A stretch of DNA of 64,000 bases from Chryseobacterium oleae (GCF_900115055.1 NZ_FOVD01000001.1:372001-436000); one strand, 5' to 3'. Positions 1-9,152 are shown, counted from the first letter of the stretch. Notes: a model not told the origin generated them from the letters alone. Program-made: numbers and translations.

Positions 1-2
1 CT

Positions 3-593
3 TTAGAACGCGGACAGACCTTAATTGCTGAAAATAAAGTTCAGGAGCTGAAAGAAAAATATGAAGATCTGAAAAGTACACCGCATGAAAATCACTTTAT
101 CGGACATTTGCAGACCAATAAAATCAAGGATATCTTAAAATATGAGGTGGCTTGCGTACAGTCTCTGGACCGGCTGGATCTTGCGGAAAAACTTCATCAA
201 AGGCTTTTATCGGAAGGCAAAACAATCGATGTCCTGATCCAGGTGAATACATCTGCTGAAGAAAGTAAATTTGGTGTACATCCTGATGAAGCTTTGGAGC
301 TGACCAGAAAAGTTTCTGAACTCCATACATTAAAGATTAAAGGACTCATGACGATCGGCTTGTTCAGTGCCGAAACAGAACAGGTAAGACCATGCTTTAA
401 AATCCTGAAAAACCTGCAGCAGGAGATCATTGGCCAGAATATCCCCAACGTGGAAATGAAAGAACTTTCCATGGGAATGAGTGGTGATCTGGAAACCGCG
501 ATTGAAGAAGGTTCTACTATTGTTCGCGTAGGAACGGCGGTATTTGGAGCCAGGGTCTATCCGGATAGTTTTTATTGGAACGAGGGAGTCTGA
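3..593 (+). CDS. YggS/PROSC-family PLP-binding protein, 5' end cut off by the window
   Basis: PLP homeostasis protein of the YggS/PLPBP family, a cytosolic single-domain TIM barrel that binds pyridoxal phosphate. The frame is open from the first bases of the window, and 196 residues are visible against about 220-230 in the family. Visible family motifs, in order, are ENKVQEL, HFIGHLQTNK, IQVNTSAEESKFG, GLMTIG, LSMGMSGD and VRVGTAVFG. The PLP-binding lysine lies in the missing N-terminal part. A start at the internal TTG at 108 would cut into the conserved HFIGHLQ block, so it is not the real start. The gene is followed at once by an octanucleotide tandem repeat and no recognisable terminator. 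Family assignment is strong; the role in PLP buffering is known for the family, not shown here. Confidence 0.9.
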   Translation, partial: LERGQTLIAENKVQELKEKYEDLKSTPHENHFIGHLQTNKIKDILKYEVACVQSLDRLDLAEKLHQRLLSEGKTIDVLIQVNTSAEESKFGVHPDEALELTRKVSELHTLKIKGLMTIGLFSAETEQVRPCFKILKNLQQEIIGQNIPNVEMKELSMGMSGDLETAIEEGSTIVRVGTAVFGARVYPDSFYWNEGV

Positions 594-685
594 GAGTTTT
601 AGAGTTTTAGAGTTTTAGAGTTTTAGAGTTTTAGAGTTTTAGAGTTTTAGAGTTTTAGAGTTTTAGAGTTTTAGAGTTTTAGAGT
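593..685. repeat. Tandem array of octamer AGAGTTTT, about 11.6 copies
   Basis: A perfect head-to-tail array of AGAGTTTT begins at the last base of the preceding stop codon and runs uninterrupted. The unit is not a multiple of three, but the array is outside the coding frame, so copy-number change would alter only the 3' untranslated region. The remaining bases up to 946 are AT-rich and show no convincing gene or terminator. Confidence 0.97.
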
Positions 686-946
686 GAAATGTATTGATTT
701 TGAATATAAGATTGTGACATTTGTGATATAAATTTGTGTTTAAATTTCATCATCAAAACAGCATCTTCTTTTGTCTGGTGTCTTATTAATTTCTGTATTT
801 TTTTTCAAAAAAAACGGTCTGTTATTCTAAAAACAGCAAATTATCCTTCATTCGTGAAAAATTTACGTTAAAAATGTTAATGTTTTCATTCATAGCGGTT
901 TAGATATATTTTATTTATAGATTTACGGAAACACAAATACGTCATC

Positions 947-1156
947 ATGAAACAAAATATGTTCAAATCCCTCCGGAAATCTTCCGGAATATCATTCTGT
1001 CTTTTAGCCGTTGTATTTCTTCTAACCAACTGCTCCGGCTCTTCAACCAATAACGAAAGTGAAACCATAAAAACTACATTTTTAGCCACGTGCCTAACGA
1101 TCGCTACGATTTTTATTATTTTCTATATCTCAACAAAAATTAAGCGGAAGGGTTAA
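947..1156 (+). CDS. Small lipoprotein with C-terminal membrane segment and basic tail
   Basis: A 69-aa protein of unknown function. It has a lipoprotein signal with lipobox LLTNC (Cys29), a short polar linker (about 30-43), a hydrophobic segment (about 44-63) and a basic tail KIKRKG. If processed, it would be lipid-anchored at the N terminus and span the inner membrane at the C terminus with its tail in the cytoplasm, leaving only a short periplasmic loop. It shares this plan and a local SE-x-IKT motif before the hydrophobic segment with the 60-aa protein at 4205-4387, so the two are probably paralogues. It stands alone, with about 260 AT-rich bases upstream after the repeat. It could be an envelope peptide of entericidin-like size, but there is no direct evidence for such a role. 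Confidence 0.65.
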   Translation: MKQNMFKSLRKSSGISFCLLAVVFLLTNCSGSSTNNESETIKTTFLATCLTIATIFIIFYISTKIKRKG

Positions 1157-1257
1157 ATACAGCGTATTGAAGTTTTAATCCTAAAATCCTGATTGATTAA
1201 AAGATTTTGTTTTTATATTTGGTTCTTAAAATTTTAATACTAATCAACCCAAACCTT

Positions 1258-1974
1258 ATGAAAACTAAAAGCTTTTTTGTTGCTTTATCATTACTAACAT
1301 GTAGCTCCGTTTATTCTCAAAAAATATTTACTGCCATTGAAAATCAGGATTTTGAAAAAGTCAGTAAATTAATCGAAAAAGGAGAAGACGTTAATCAAAA
1401 GTCAAAAGAATATGGTATTACTCCTTTATATTCTGCAGCAGGAACGGGAAATACAAAAATTGTTGAGTTATTGATCAGTAAAGGGGCTGATGTAAATATG
1501 ACTATGAAAACAACTGCAACACCATTGAACATTGCAGCTCAGGAAGGATTTACAAAAGTGGTTGAAATTCTTTTAAAACATAATGTAAACCCAAACATTC
1601 GCGACGTCAACGGATGGACTGCTTTAAGATTTGCCACAAGAAACAATCAAATGGAAATCGTAAAGCTTTTAGTGGAAAACAAGGCTACAGTGGACACCAA
1701 AGCCAATGATAATGCAACACCATTTGCATCAGCAATTGGAAAAGGTTATCTGAACATTGCAGAATATCTTATTAAAAATGGAGCCAACATTAATAATATT
1801 GACAAAGACAATGAAACCCCAATTATGTATTGCGCTCAGGGGGGAAATCTGGAAACCGTAAAATTTCTGTTACCCTACAAACCAGACTTAACCATTAAAA
1901 ATAAAGATGGGAAAACAGCATTAGATTTAGCAAAAGAAAAGAACAATTCGGAAATAGTAAAACTGCTACAGTAA
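1258..1974 (+). CDS. Secreted ankyrin-repeat protein
   Basis: A 238-aa protein with signal peptide MKTKSFFVALSLLTCSSVYS (cleavage near SQ) followed by seven ankyrin repeats of about 33 residues filling the rest. The TPL/TAL turns and the LL-x-K-G-A-D-V-N type helices and loops are clear in repeats 2-6. The final repeat is short and ends LDLAKEKNNSEIVKLLQ. I chose the ATG at 1258 over an upstream start at 1207 because the upstream extension would bury the signal peptide. Ankyrin arrays mediate protein binding; the partner is unknown. Only 8 bases separate it from the next gene, suggesting co-transcription. Confidence 0.88.
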   Translation: MKTKSFFVALSLLTCSSVYSQKIFTAIENQDFEKVSKLIEKGEDVNQKSKEYGITPLYSAAGTGNTKIVELLISKGADVNMTMKTTATPLNIAAQEGFTKVVEILLKHNVNPNIRDVNGWTALRFATRNNQMEIVKLLVENKATVDTKANDNATPFASAIGKGYLNIAEYLIKNGANINNIDKDNETPIMYCAQGGNLETVKFLLPYKPDLTIKNKDGKTALDLAKEKNNSEIVKLLQ

Positions 1975-1982
1975 ACCGTTTT

Positions 1983-2267
1983 ATGAAAAATTATATTGCT
2001 TTAATTTTAATCTTGATATCAATAGGAATTTCAGGGCAAAACAATACTGAAAGAAAATTTGACCTTGAAATATTTGACTATTTAAATAAAGCTATTGATG
2101 AAAACTCAACATCGTTAGAAAATTATCTTATCAATTCCAAACCCTTTTCAAAGTGGGATATGCGACCTTTAGTAGTGAAAGAAGTAAAGGCATTGGATTC
2201 TGTTTATACTTCAAGCCAGATTCCTAATTTTATTATATTGCAAATTGATTTTATAGACCAATTTTAA
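1983..2267 (+). CDS. Small secreted protein of unknown function
   Basis: A 94-aa protein with a clear signal peptide (MKNYIALILILISIGISG, then QNN) and a short acidic mature part of about 75 residues. No family was recognised. It follows the ankyrin-repeat gene by 8 bases and ends at a strong terminator, so the two probably form an operon and the product may work with the ankyrin protein in the periplasm. The abrupt end (IDFIDQF) could mean a C-terminally shortened relic of a longer protein, but nothing in the sequence proves this. Confidence 0.6.
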   Translation: MKNYIALILILISIGISGQNNTERKFDLEIFDYLNKAIDENSTSLENYLINSKPFSKWDMRPLVVKEVKALDSVYTSSQIPNFIILQIDFIDQF

Positions 2268-2272
2268 AAAAA

Positions 2273-2306
2273 AGCCCTTCCAAGTTTTGAGAAGGGCTAT
2301 CTATTT
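2273..2306 (+). terminator. Intrinsic terminator after the ankyrin operon
   Basis: Perfect 8-bp stem AGCCCTTC / GAAGGGCT with a 10-base loop, preceded by an A-run and followed by a T-rich stretch. Confidence 0.85.
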
Positions 2307-2495
2307 TATGAAATATTATAATTTTCACCATCACTGGATTTAAAAATTGTTTTTCACTGGATATTTATTTATTTTTAGCACGATCTAATCCGATTGACCT
2401 AAGACATTAACTTAAATGCTTATTACGTGAGAATAAAAGTATTTAAAAATGTAATATTTCAAAGCAACCGGATGTTCCTATTATAAATTAAACCA

Positions 2496-3959
2496 ATGAA
2501 AAACTTAAAAGCCGTATTCATTTCGTCTTTATTTACACTCACCACAACATCAGTTTACGCTCAGACCTGCGATTGCACAAAAAATTATGAGTGGGTAAAA
2601 AAAACTTTCGAAGCCAACGATGCGGGTTTTGAATATGCATTAAAGCAAAAAGGAAATCAGGCTTATGAAGCCCATAATAAAACCATATCTGAGAAAGTAA
2701 AATCAGTTAAAACCTTTACAGAATGCGGACCTGTTCTTTACGAATGGTTATCTTTTTTCCGTTCCGGACATATAGCGATAAGGCCTATCAATAAAGAAAC
2801 ACCAAAGACCGCTAATAATACAAAACAGGAAAGCCCGGCTGTCAAATGGGAAACCTTGCCGGTAGACACTCAGGATTTCAAGAAGTACCTGGATAAAAAG
2901 AAAACCTCTGATTATGAAGGAATCTGGGTAACCGAACCTTATACCATTGGAATTAAAAAAGTAGGCGATCAGTATGTAGGATTTATCATAGAATCAGGAG
3001 CGGAAAACTGGACCAAAGGCCAGGTAAAAATGAAGCTTAACCTATCGGAAGGCAAACCAATAAGCTCTGTTTTTTACATGCGTGACCGTTCTGCGGCGGA
3101 ATCTAAAGAGATTACATTAACCGGAAAGAATCATTTACAGATCGGAGATTTCAGCCTTTCCAGAGTATATCCCAAGATTGAAGATGATCCAAAATATACG
3201 CAGTACTTTAAATCGATAGACGCTAACCAACCTTATGTAGAAAAATTAAATGAAAAAACGCTGTATTTAAGAATACCATCTTTCCAGGCTTCAGAAAAAA
3301 AGAAGATTGACAGTGTCATTGCAGCCAATAAAGATAAAATCACCTCCACTGAAAACCTGATCATTGACATCAGAAACGGAACCGGAGGAAGCGATGCCAG
3401 CTACAGCAATATTCTGCCTCTGATTTATACCAACCCAATCAGAACCGTAGGTGTAGAATATCTTTCCACCAAACTGAACAACCAGAGAATGCTGGACTTC
3501 ATCAATAAACCGGAATACGGATTCAGTGAAGAGAATAAAAAATGGGCCCAATCTGCATTTAATACGCTGGAAAAAGAACAGGGTAAATTTGTCAATCTCA
3601 ATGAAGGTATAGTGAGCATCACCAAGTTTGATACTATATATCCTTATCCCAAGAATGTAGGAATTATCATTAATCAGCGAAACGGAAGTACAGACGAGCA
3701 GTTTTTGCTTGCCGCCAAACAAAGTAAGAAAGTGAAGTTATTTGGAACCACTACTTATGGTGTTTTGGATGTTTCCAATATGTATTATGTTCCTTCGCCG
3801 TGTAAGGAATTTGAATTAGGCTATTCGCTTTCAAGAAGTATGCGTATTCCTGATTTTACGATCGATGCAAAAGGATTACAGCCTGATTTTTATCTGGACA
3901 GAAGCATTCCGGTGTATGAGTGGACGGATTATGTGAATGGTGTGCTGAACGGGAAGTAA
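2496..3959 (+). CDS. S41-family (C-terminal processing type) peptidase, secreted
   Basis: A 487-aa protein with signal peptide MKNLKAVFISSLFTLTTTSV, cleaved near YAQ. The C-terminal half carries S41 features: a strand and loop LIIDIRNGTGGSDASY, then IINQRNGSTDEQFLLAAK with the putative nucleophile Ser in NGST, then KLFGTTTYG. The N-terminal half contains a conserved Cys-rich start (CDCTKNYEWV) and an SGH motif, and no clear PDZ domain. The member at 41275-42828 has the more typical NGGSFSASS and EETGG motifs, so this protein is a diverged branch and its activity is less certain. It is monocistronic with its own terminator. Confidence 0.85.
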   Translation: MKNLKAVFISSLFTLTTTSVYAQTCDCTKNYEWVKKTFEANDAGFEYALKQKGNQAYEAHNKTISEKVKSVKTFTECGPVLYEWLSFFRSGHIAIRPINKETPKTANNTKQESPAVKWETLPVDTQDFKKYLDKKKTSDYEGIWVTEPYTIGIKKVGDQYVGFIIESGAENWTKGQVKMKLNLSEGKPISSVFYMRDRSAAESKEITLTGKNHLQIGDFSLSRVYPKIEDDPKYTQYFKSIDANQPYVEKLNEKTLYLRIPSFQASEKKKIDSVIAANKDKITSTENLIIDIRNGTGGSDASYSNILPLIYTNPIRTVGVEYLSTKLNNQRMLDFINKPEYGFSEENKKWAQSAFNTLEKEQGKFVNLNEGIVSITKFDTIYPYPKNVGIIINQRNGSTDEQFLLAAKQSKKVKLFGTTTYGVLDVSNMYYVPSPCKEFELGYSLSRSMRIPDFTIDAKGLQPDFYLDRSIPVYEWTDYVNGVLNGK

Positions 3960-4005
3960 AAATAGCTGCAAAGTCTTCCACCTTGTAACATCAAAATAAA
4001 ATCCC

Positions 4006-4040
4006 AACCGTAAAGTCTCATATTTTACGGTTGTTTTTTT
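4006..4040 (+). terminator. Intrinsic terminator after the S41 peptidase gene
   Basis: A 9-bp perfect stem AACCGTAAA / TTTACGGTT with a 9-base loop, followed by GTTTTTTT. Confidence 0.88.
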
Positions 4041-4204
4041 ATTAAGCATATTGGGCAAAAACCAAATATGAACAGGGATTTGTGATTATAAACCAAGAAT
4101 ACCTTCACATCATTTGCTATTTACCGCATACAGAAGTCTCATTAAAACAGCACACCCGGCATATTTTTTGCTCATAAAAACCTAATAACCAAACAAATAC
4201 ATTT

Positions 4205-4387
4205 ATGATTAAAAAATTACTCTTGGGCTGTCTACTTATGACAGCAGTATTCTTGTCTTCATGTGAGAAATCTCAAAATACATCATCTGCAAAAGACAGT
4301 GAGCTATCCATTAAAACAGTTTCAATGGTCACTTTTGGTGCCATGGCTGTTGCACTTCTTGTAGCATACAGCTACCGAAGAAGGTAA
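4205..4387 (+). CDS. Small lipoprotein with C-terminal membrane segment and RRR tail
   Basis: A 60-aa protein with a lipoprotein signal (lipobox LSSC, Cys20), a polar linker, a hydrophobic segment (about 38-56) and the tail YRRR. It has the same plan as the protein at 947-1156, including the SELSIKT stretch before the hydrophobic segment. Its function is unknown. It is monocistronic between two terminators. The tripartite end (motif, hydrophobic helix, basic tail) superficially resembles protein-sorting tails, but there is no conserved sorting motif and almost no cargo, so I treat it as a bitopic lipopeptide. Confidence 0.65.
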   Translation: MIKKLLLGCLLMTAVFLSSCEKSQNTSSAKDSELSIKTVSMVTFGAMAVALLVAYSYRRR

Positions 4388-4411
4388 GAGAAGATAAAAA
4401 AATAACAAAAA

Positions 4412-4440
4412 AACACCCGTTTAGAATCTAAACGGGTGTT
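4412..4440. terminator. Bidirectional terminator between the small lipoprotein gene and gcvP
   Basis: A 13-bp perfect stem AACACCCGTTTAG / CTAAACGGGTGTT with a 3-base loop, flanked by an A-run on the left and T-rich sequence on the right. It serves two convergent genes. Confidence 0.92.
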
Positions 4441-4459
4441 TTATATTGATAGTCAATGA

Positions 4460-7318
4460 TTACATATAAGCTTCAATTGGCTCACAAGTACATACTAAGT
4501 TTCTGTCTCCATAAGCTTCATCAACTCTGGATACGGAAGCGAAGAATTTGTGGTCTCTTACCCAGTCTAGCGGATAAGCTGCCTTTTCTCTGCTGTATGG
4601 TTTATCCCAAGAATCTGAGATCACCAGCTGCTCAGTGTGTGGAGCGTTTTTAAGGACGTTATTCGCCTGATCTGCTTCTCCGTTAGCAATCTCATCGATT
4701 TCTTTTTTGATGGAGATTAATGCTTCTGCAAAACGGTCAATTTCAGACTTGCTTTCAGATTCTGTAGGCTCAATCATCAATGTTCCTGCTACAGGGAAAG
4801 AAACGGTTGGAGCATGGAATCCATAATCCATTAGTCTCTTCGCTACATCAGCTACTTCAATTCCTAAAGTTTTGAACTGACGGAAATCTACGATACACTC
4901 GTGAGCTACTCTTCCACTCTCGTTTGAATACAGGATCGGGAAATGCTCAGCTAAAATTTCTTTAAGATAATTCGCATTCATGATGGCATGACCTGTAGCC
5001 TTTTTCAATCCCTCTGTTCCTAACATTTTGATGTAAGAATAAGAAATATTAAGGATCAGACCAGAACCGTAAGGTGCTGCAGAAATACCTTCGATCGCTT
5101 CTTTAGAACCGACTCTGATATTCGCATTGGAAGGAAGGAAAGGAACCAAGTGTTTAGCCACACAAATTGGACCTACTCCAGGACCTCCACCTCCGTGAGG
5201 AATCGCGAAAGTTTTGTGTAAGTTCAGGTGACAAACGTCTGCTCCGATGTTTCCTGGGCTTGTGAATCCTACCTGAGCGTTCATGTTCGCACCATCCATA
5301 TATACCTGTCCACCGTGCTCGTGGATTAAGCTTGTAATTTCTTTAATGTTGGCATCGAAGAATCCGTAAGTAGACGGATACGTGATCATTACGCAAGATA
5401 AATTCGCGGAATTCTGCTCTGTTTTAGCTTTCAGGTCTTCGAAATCAATTTCTCCGCTTTCAAGGTTTTTAACGACAACAATCTTCATTCCTGCCATCGC
5501 TGCAGAAGCCGGGTTGGTTCCGTGTGCAGACTGAGGGATCAATACTACATTTCTGTGGCCTTCACCTCTTGAAATGTGATATTCTCTGATGACCATTAAT
5601 CCTGCATATTCACCCTGAGCTCCGGAGTTTGGCTGAAGAGAAGTTCCTGCGAAACCAGTGATTTCAGCTAAATCTTTCTCCAATTCTCTGATCATTTCCT
5701 GGTAACCTCCAGCTTGATCCACCGGTACAAATGGGTGAACAGCTCCCCAATTGTCCCAAGAAAGGGGCAACATTTGAGTAGCAGCGTTCAGTTTCATGGT
5801 ACAAGAACCAAGAGAAATCATTGAATGTGTTAATGATAAATCTTTTCTTTCCAAACGTTTGATGTAACGCATCAATTCCGTTTCAGTATGGTATTTGTTG
5901 AATACCTGTTCCGTAAGAATTTCGTCTTTTCTTAAATTCTCCTCAGGAATGCTGTATCCTTCTTTTATTTCTAATTTGAAAGTCTGCTTGTCTTTGAACT
6001 GAGCGAAAGAAGCCATCAGATAGTTTAATTTCTCCAATGTTGTACTTTCGTTGATCGCGATACTTACCACTCCTTCTGTGAAATAGTTCAGGTTAAGTTT
6101 GTGATCAAGCATCATTCTCATCAATCTTCCTTTCTCATCCTCACTCATCGTGATTTTTACCGTATCGAAGATTGGCTCTTCAACCGTCTGGTATCCTAAT
6201 GCTTTAAGACCGTTTTTCAAAGCGTTGGCTTTAAAGTGGATCTGATCAGCGATATAGTTTAATCCTTTCGGTCCGTGATAAACGGCATACATTCCTGCCA
6301 TTACCGCAAGAAGTACCTGTGCTGTACAGATATTGGAAGTAGCTCTTTCTCTTTTAATGTGCTGTTCTCTGGTCTGAAGCGCCATCCTCAATGCACGTTT
6401 TCCGTACATATCCTGAGAAACCCCGATGATTCTTCCCGGAATGTCTCTTTTGTAATCTTCTTTACAAGAGAAAAATGCAGCGTGAGGTCCTCCGTAACCT
6501 AATGGAATACCGAATCTCTGAGAAGTTCCAACGGCACAATCAGCACCCATAGAAGCAGGAGATTTCAATTTCACCAAAGCCATTGGATCACAAGCTACAA
6601 CGACCTGTAAATCTAATTTTTTATAGTTTACGATATCTTCAGTATAGTCTAAAACGATACCGTTTTTCCCTGGATACTGTAATAAAACACCGTAATAACT
6701 TCCATCAAACTCGTGAGTTTTGTGGTCACCTTCCACGATTTCGATTTCTAAACCTTCAGCTTTCGTTTTTAAAACGGCAACTGTTTGTGGTAAAACAAGA
6801 TCGGAAACGAAGAATTTGTTGGCATTGGCTTTCTTCTGGTCCTTCGTTCTGTTGTTGAAGAACATATGCATAGCTTCTGCTGCAGCTGTAGATTCATCCA
6901 AAAGAGAAGCATTAGCCAGTCCGAAACCTGTAAGATCGCACACTACCGTCTGGAAATTAAGAAGAGCTTCCAGCCTTCCCTGTGCAATTTCAGCCTGATA
7001 AGGAGTATACGCCGTATACCAGCTTGGGTTCTCAAAGATATTTCTCTGAATAGCTGATGGCAAAAGTGTATTGTGGTATCCAAAACCAATGTAGCTCGTA
7101 TAATCAGTATTCTTCGATGCCAGATCTTTCGAATGGTTCAGCATCTCGTATTCTGAAAGCGGTGCAGAGATCTCAAGGTCTTTCTCTAAGCGGATAGAAG
7201 AAGGAATGGTCTGAGAAATTAGTTCTTCAATACTTGAAACGCCCAATCTTTCCAACATTGCCTGTTTATCGGCTTCATTAAGGGAAATGTGACGGCTCAC
7301 AAACTGTTCTGTATTCAT
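4460..7318 (-). CDS. gcvP: Glycine dehydrogenase (decarboxylating), P-protein of the glycine cleavage system
   Basis: PLP-dependent P-protein that decarboxylates glycine and passes the aminomethyl group to lipoyl-GcvH. It is 952 aa, the usual length of the fused single-chain form. The N-terminal half (to about 440) and the C-terminal half each have the aminotransferase fold. The PLP-lysine motif HLNLHKTFAIPHGGGG is intact at about residue 700, and SLGSCTMKLNA, QPNSGAQGEYAGL and SAHGTNPASA are also present. The start at 7318 gives the typical N terminus MNTEQFVSRHISLNE. No gcvT or gcvH is nearby, so the subunits are dispersed. I saw no glycine riboswitch in the upstream leader. Identity is certain. 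Confidence 0.98.
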   Translation of the reverse strand: MNTEQFVSRHISLNEADKQAMLERLGVSSIEELISQTIPSSIRLEKDLEISAPLSEYEMLNHSKDLASKNTDYTSYIGFGYHNTLLPSAIQRNIFENPSWYTAYTPYQAEIAQGRLEALLNFQTVVCDLTGFGLANASLLDESTAAAEAMHMFFNNRTKDQKKANANKFFVSDLVLPQTVAVLKTKAEGLEIEIVEGDHKTHEFDGSYYGVLLQYPGKNGIVLDYTEDIVNYKKLDLQVVVACDPMALVKLKSPASMGADCAVGTSQRFGIPLGYGGPHAAFFSCKEDYKRDIPGRIIGVSQDMYGKRALRMALQTREQHIKRERATSNICTAQVLLAVMAGMYAVYHGPKGLNYIADQIHFKANALKNGLKALGYQTVEEPIFDTVKITMSEDEKGRLMRMMLDHKLNLNYFTEGVVSIAINESTTLEKLNYLMASFAQFKDKQTFKLEIKEGYSIPEENLRKDEILTEQVFNKYHTETELMRYIKRLERKDLSLTHSMISLGSCTMKLNAATQMLPLSWDNWGAVHPFVPVDQAGGYQEMIRELEKDLAEITGFAGTSLQPNSGAQGEYAGLMVIREYHISRGEGHRNVVLIPQSAHGTNPASAAMAGMKIVVVKNLESGEIDFEDLKAKTEQNSANLSCVMITYPSTYGFFDANIKEITSLIHEHGGQVYMDGANMNAQVGFTSPGNIGADVCHLNLHKTFAIPHGGGGPGVGPICVAKHLVPFLPSNANIRVGSKEAIEGISAAPYGSGLILNISYSYIKMLGTEGLKKATGHAIMNANYLKEILAEHFPILYSNESGRVAHECIVDFRQFKTLGIEVADVAKRLMDYGFHAPTVSFPVAGTLMIEPTESESKSEIDRFAEALISIKKEIDEIANGEADQANNVLKNAPHTEQLVISDSWDKPYSREKAAYPLDWVRDHKFFASVSRVDEAYGDRNLVCTCEPIEAYM

Positions 7319-7795
7319 TTTTATTTATTAGATTTTGTTCGTAAAAAAGATTCGTAAAATTACGTTTTTTTAAACGATTGTACAACAGTTCAAAATTGTC
7401 AAAACAATAACGAAAATCTATATCATTTTTAAAATAAATTACTGTAATAATTGTTTAATACTTAAAAATTAACCTGTTTATTCTCCAATCTCTATCATAA
7501 TGTTTTATTTAATCACCATTAAAACTTAGAATTTATACGATGGATGTTTAAAATAAATACATATTGAGTTCATAATCGGTCAGTAATAATCATTAGACAC
7601 ATTAAAATAAGTTTAAACTCAGAACCTTTTTAATAGGATGTAATCTCACTTTTCGGGAAGCCGGATGCTTCTAAAATCTTCATTTTCCATCAAAAACAGG
7701 GAGCTCAATTGTCACCGGATACGCTGTTCAAAAGGCATTGTCAATTTTATGAAATTTTATTAATTATATTTATTCTAAATTAATATATTTGTAGC
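7319..7795. other. Divergent intergenic region upstream of gcvP
   Basis: About 480 AT-rich bases separating gcvP from the small gene on the plus strand. I saw no gene, no riboswitch-like conserved core and no repeat family here. It should hold the gcvP promoter and that of the 50-aa gene. The bases TATATTTG just before the latter gene fit the TAnnTTTG -7 consensus but lie only 5 bases before its ATG. Confidence 0.6.
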
Positions 7796-7948
7796 ATGAA
7801 TATGATTGTCCCGTTTAAAGTACCGCCTTTAGCTCCTGTATTTGCATTTAATAATGAAGATATGTATTGTGAAAAGAAATCCTGCTGCAAAAAGTTCAAG
7901 AAAGGAAAGAGATGTAAAAAGTGTCCGGGAAGAAAAAAGATGGCTTAA
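7796..7948 (+). CDS. Cys- and Lys-rich 50-aa microprotein
   Basis: An ATG-TAA frame of 50 codons. The first half is neutral with Pro-rich MIVPFKVPPLAPVF. The second half is strongly basic, with five cysteines in C-x5-CC-x8-C-x2-C spacing ending KKCPGRKKMA. The cysteine pattern suggests metal binding or disulphides, and the basic charge suggests nucleic-acid contact. The function is unknown. It ends one base before the stop of the convergent J-domain gene. The -7-like TATATTTG immediately upstream would give a nearly leaderless mRNA. Support is the non-random composition and start/stop context only. Confidence 0.55.
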   Translation: MNMIVPFKVPPLAPVFAFNNEDMYCEKKSCCKKFKKGKRCKKCPGRKKMA

Positions 7949-7949
7949 A

Positions 7950-8597
7950 CTAGCTGAAATTCCTGACTAAAAAATATACCGCCAACGCCAGAATAATAAT
8001 TCCCCAGATCAGCATCATGATCTTTGGCTGGCCTGATTTATTGATCCGTGTTCTGGGCTGAGGCTTGAACATTTCCTCTACGCTGCTTTTAAACTGAGCA
8101 CCATCATTCTCAAAGACTTCCGTAATGGTGATTCCCTGTACTGCCGTTTTGTGCAGCAGCGAATTGGTTGCATGAAGTAAAATCTGAAATTTCCCGTCCT
8201 TAAATTCTGTAATCTTAAAGATTCTTTCTCCGAAAGGCTTTTCCAACCCAAAAGGCAATACTTTCACCACATCCGCATTGTTGGTCTGCCAGTTAATGAT
8301 GATCTCCTCCCCTTTTTTTGCATGAATTTTATTCGCCGTAAACGTTTTGATACTTGGCGGAATATTATATCTGAAGCTTTTCTGATGATTCTCTAAATTC
8401 TGATCGTACGTACGTCTGCTTCCGGAATCACTCAATATTTCATAAGCTTCCTGAATTTCGCGGAAACGCCCGGCAAAGAAATCATCATTGTCATTTTTAT
8501 CGGGATGATATTTTAAAGATAACTTTCTATAGGCTTTCTTGATGTCTTCTTCTGAAGCATCCGGAGAAATCCCGAGAAAATAGTAGTAATCTTTCAT
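7950..8597 (-). CDS. J-domain protein with C-terminal membrane anchor
   Basis: A 215-aa DnaJ-type co-chaperone that should stimulate an Hsp70 ATPase. The J domain occupies residues 1 to about 65 with the invariant HPD in LKYHPDKND. There is no G/F region and no zinc-finger domain. The middle is a beta-rich domain of unknown function (about 90-170). A single transmembrane helix ([17 protein letters not shown]) lies at the C terminus, so the J domain would face the cytoplasm as a tail-anchored protein. I start at the ATG at 8597, not the TTG four codons upstream, because the J domain begins [10 protein letters not shown]. Substrates are unknown. Confidence 0.9.
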   Translation of the reverse strand: MKDYYYFLGISPDASEEDIKKAYRKLSLKYHPDKNDNDDFFAGRFREIQEAYEILSDSGSRRTYDQNLENHQKSFRYNIPPSIKTFTANKIHAKKGEEIIINWQTNNADVVKVLPFGLEKPFGERIFKITEFKDGKFQILLHATNSLLHKTAVQGITITEVFENDGAQFKSSVEEMFKPQPRTRINKSGQPKIMMLIWGIIILALAVYFLVRNFS

Positions 8598-8811
8598 TGA
8601 GCTAGGCAAAAATAAGGAATTATTTTTTTTTCGGGTTTATTCTTGAGGGGAATATTTCAGTAAAATACTAATGCTTTTTTAAACACTAATGACACGAATG
8701 TTTTCACAAATAGCCACAATGGTGCTGTGCTGAATAATTCAGATATTTATTTTGTAGCTATAAGCTTTCCTGCTTTTTCTGGTGGCTGAGGAACCCGAAG
8801 CCACCTTTCCT

Positions 8812-8855
8812 ATAAAAAAATTCCGGCGCGGGAAGCTTTGCTTCCCGCGCCGGAA
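8812..8855 (-). terminator. Very strong terminator, minus strand
   Basis: A 15-bp perfect GC-rich stem TTCCGGCGCGGGAAG / CTTCCCGCGCCGGAA with a 5-base loop. On the minus strand it is followed by seven T. It ends the sigma-factor operon coming from higher coordinates. A second smaller hairpin, GGTGGCT / AGCCACC, lies just downstream of it at 8781-8805. Confidence 0.93.
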
Positions 8856-8885
8856 CTAAACAATTTCAATTTAGTTATTAACTTC

Positions 8886-9152
8886 TTATGCTTCTACAGT
8901 ATTATCCTTACTGTCTTTTCTGCAACATCTTGAAGAGAATTCTTTTTTGAATTTCCCTTTCAGTTCCTGGTATTGCTCTTCATCCATTTCTCTGATTCTG
9001 TCTGCAAAACCGAAAGGTGATCTTTCTTTGATTCCGTATTCGTTAAAAATACCTTTCATGAATCTTTTTCTTTGTGCTATTTTTTTGGCAGCCAATGCGA
9101 TGCCCACCACAGCTAATGCTCCAAGAGCTCCTTTTAATGCTGAATTTTTCAT
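8886..9152 (-). CDS. Small membrane protein in sigma-factor operon
   Basis: An 88-aa protein of unknown function with one N-terminal hydrophobic segment (about 7-22, ALGALAVVGIALAA). A strongly charged cytoplasmic-type tail follows, with a DEEQYQELKGKFKKEF helix and a CC pair near the end. It is last in a minus-strand unit with the ECF sigma factor and a two-helix membrane protein. The gap to the gene before it is 91 bases. Position and topology suggest a regulator of the sigma factor or an envelope-stress effector, which is inference only. Confidence 0.7.
   Translation of the reverse strand: MKNSALKGALGALAVVGIALAAKKIAQRKRFMKGIFNEYGIKERSPFGFADRIREMDEEQYQELKGKFKKEFSSRCCRKDSKDNTVEA

Noticed and set aside
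108-593. TTG at 108 as the real start of the YggS-type gene
   Set aside because: The conserved HFIGHLQ motif lies across it and the frame is open to the window edge.
7319-7795. Glycine riboswitch upstream of gcvP
   Set aside because: No conserved aptamer core or paired aptamers could be recognised.
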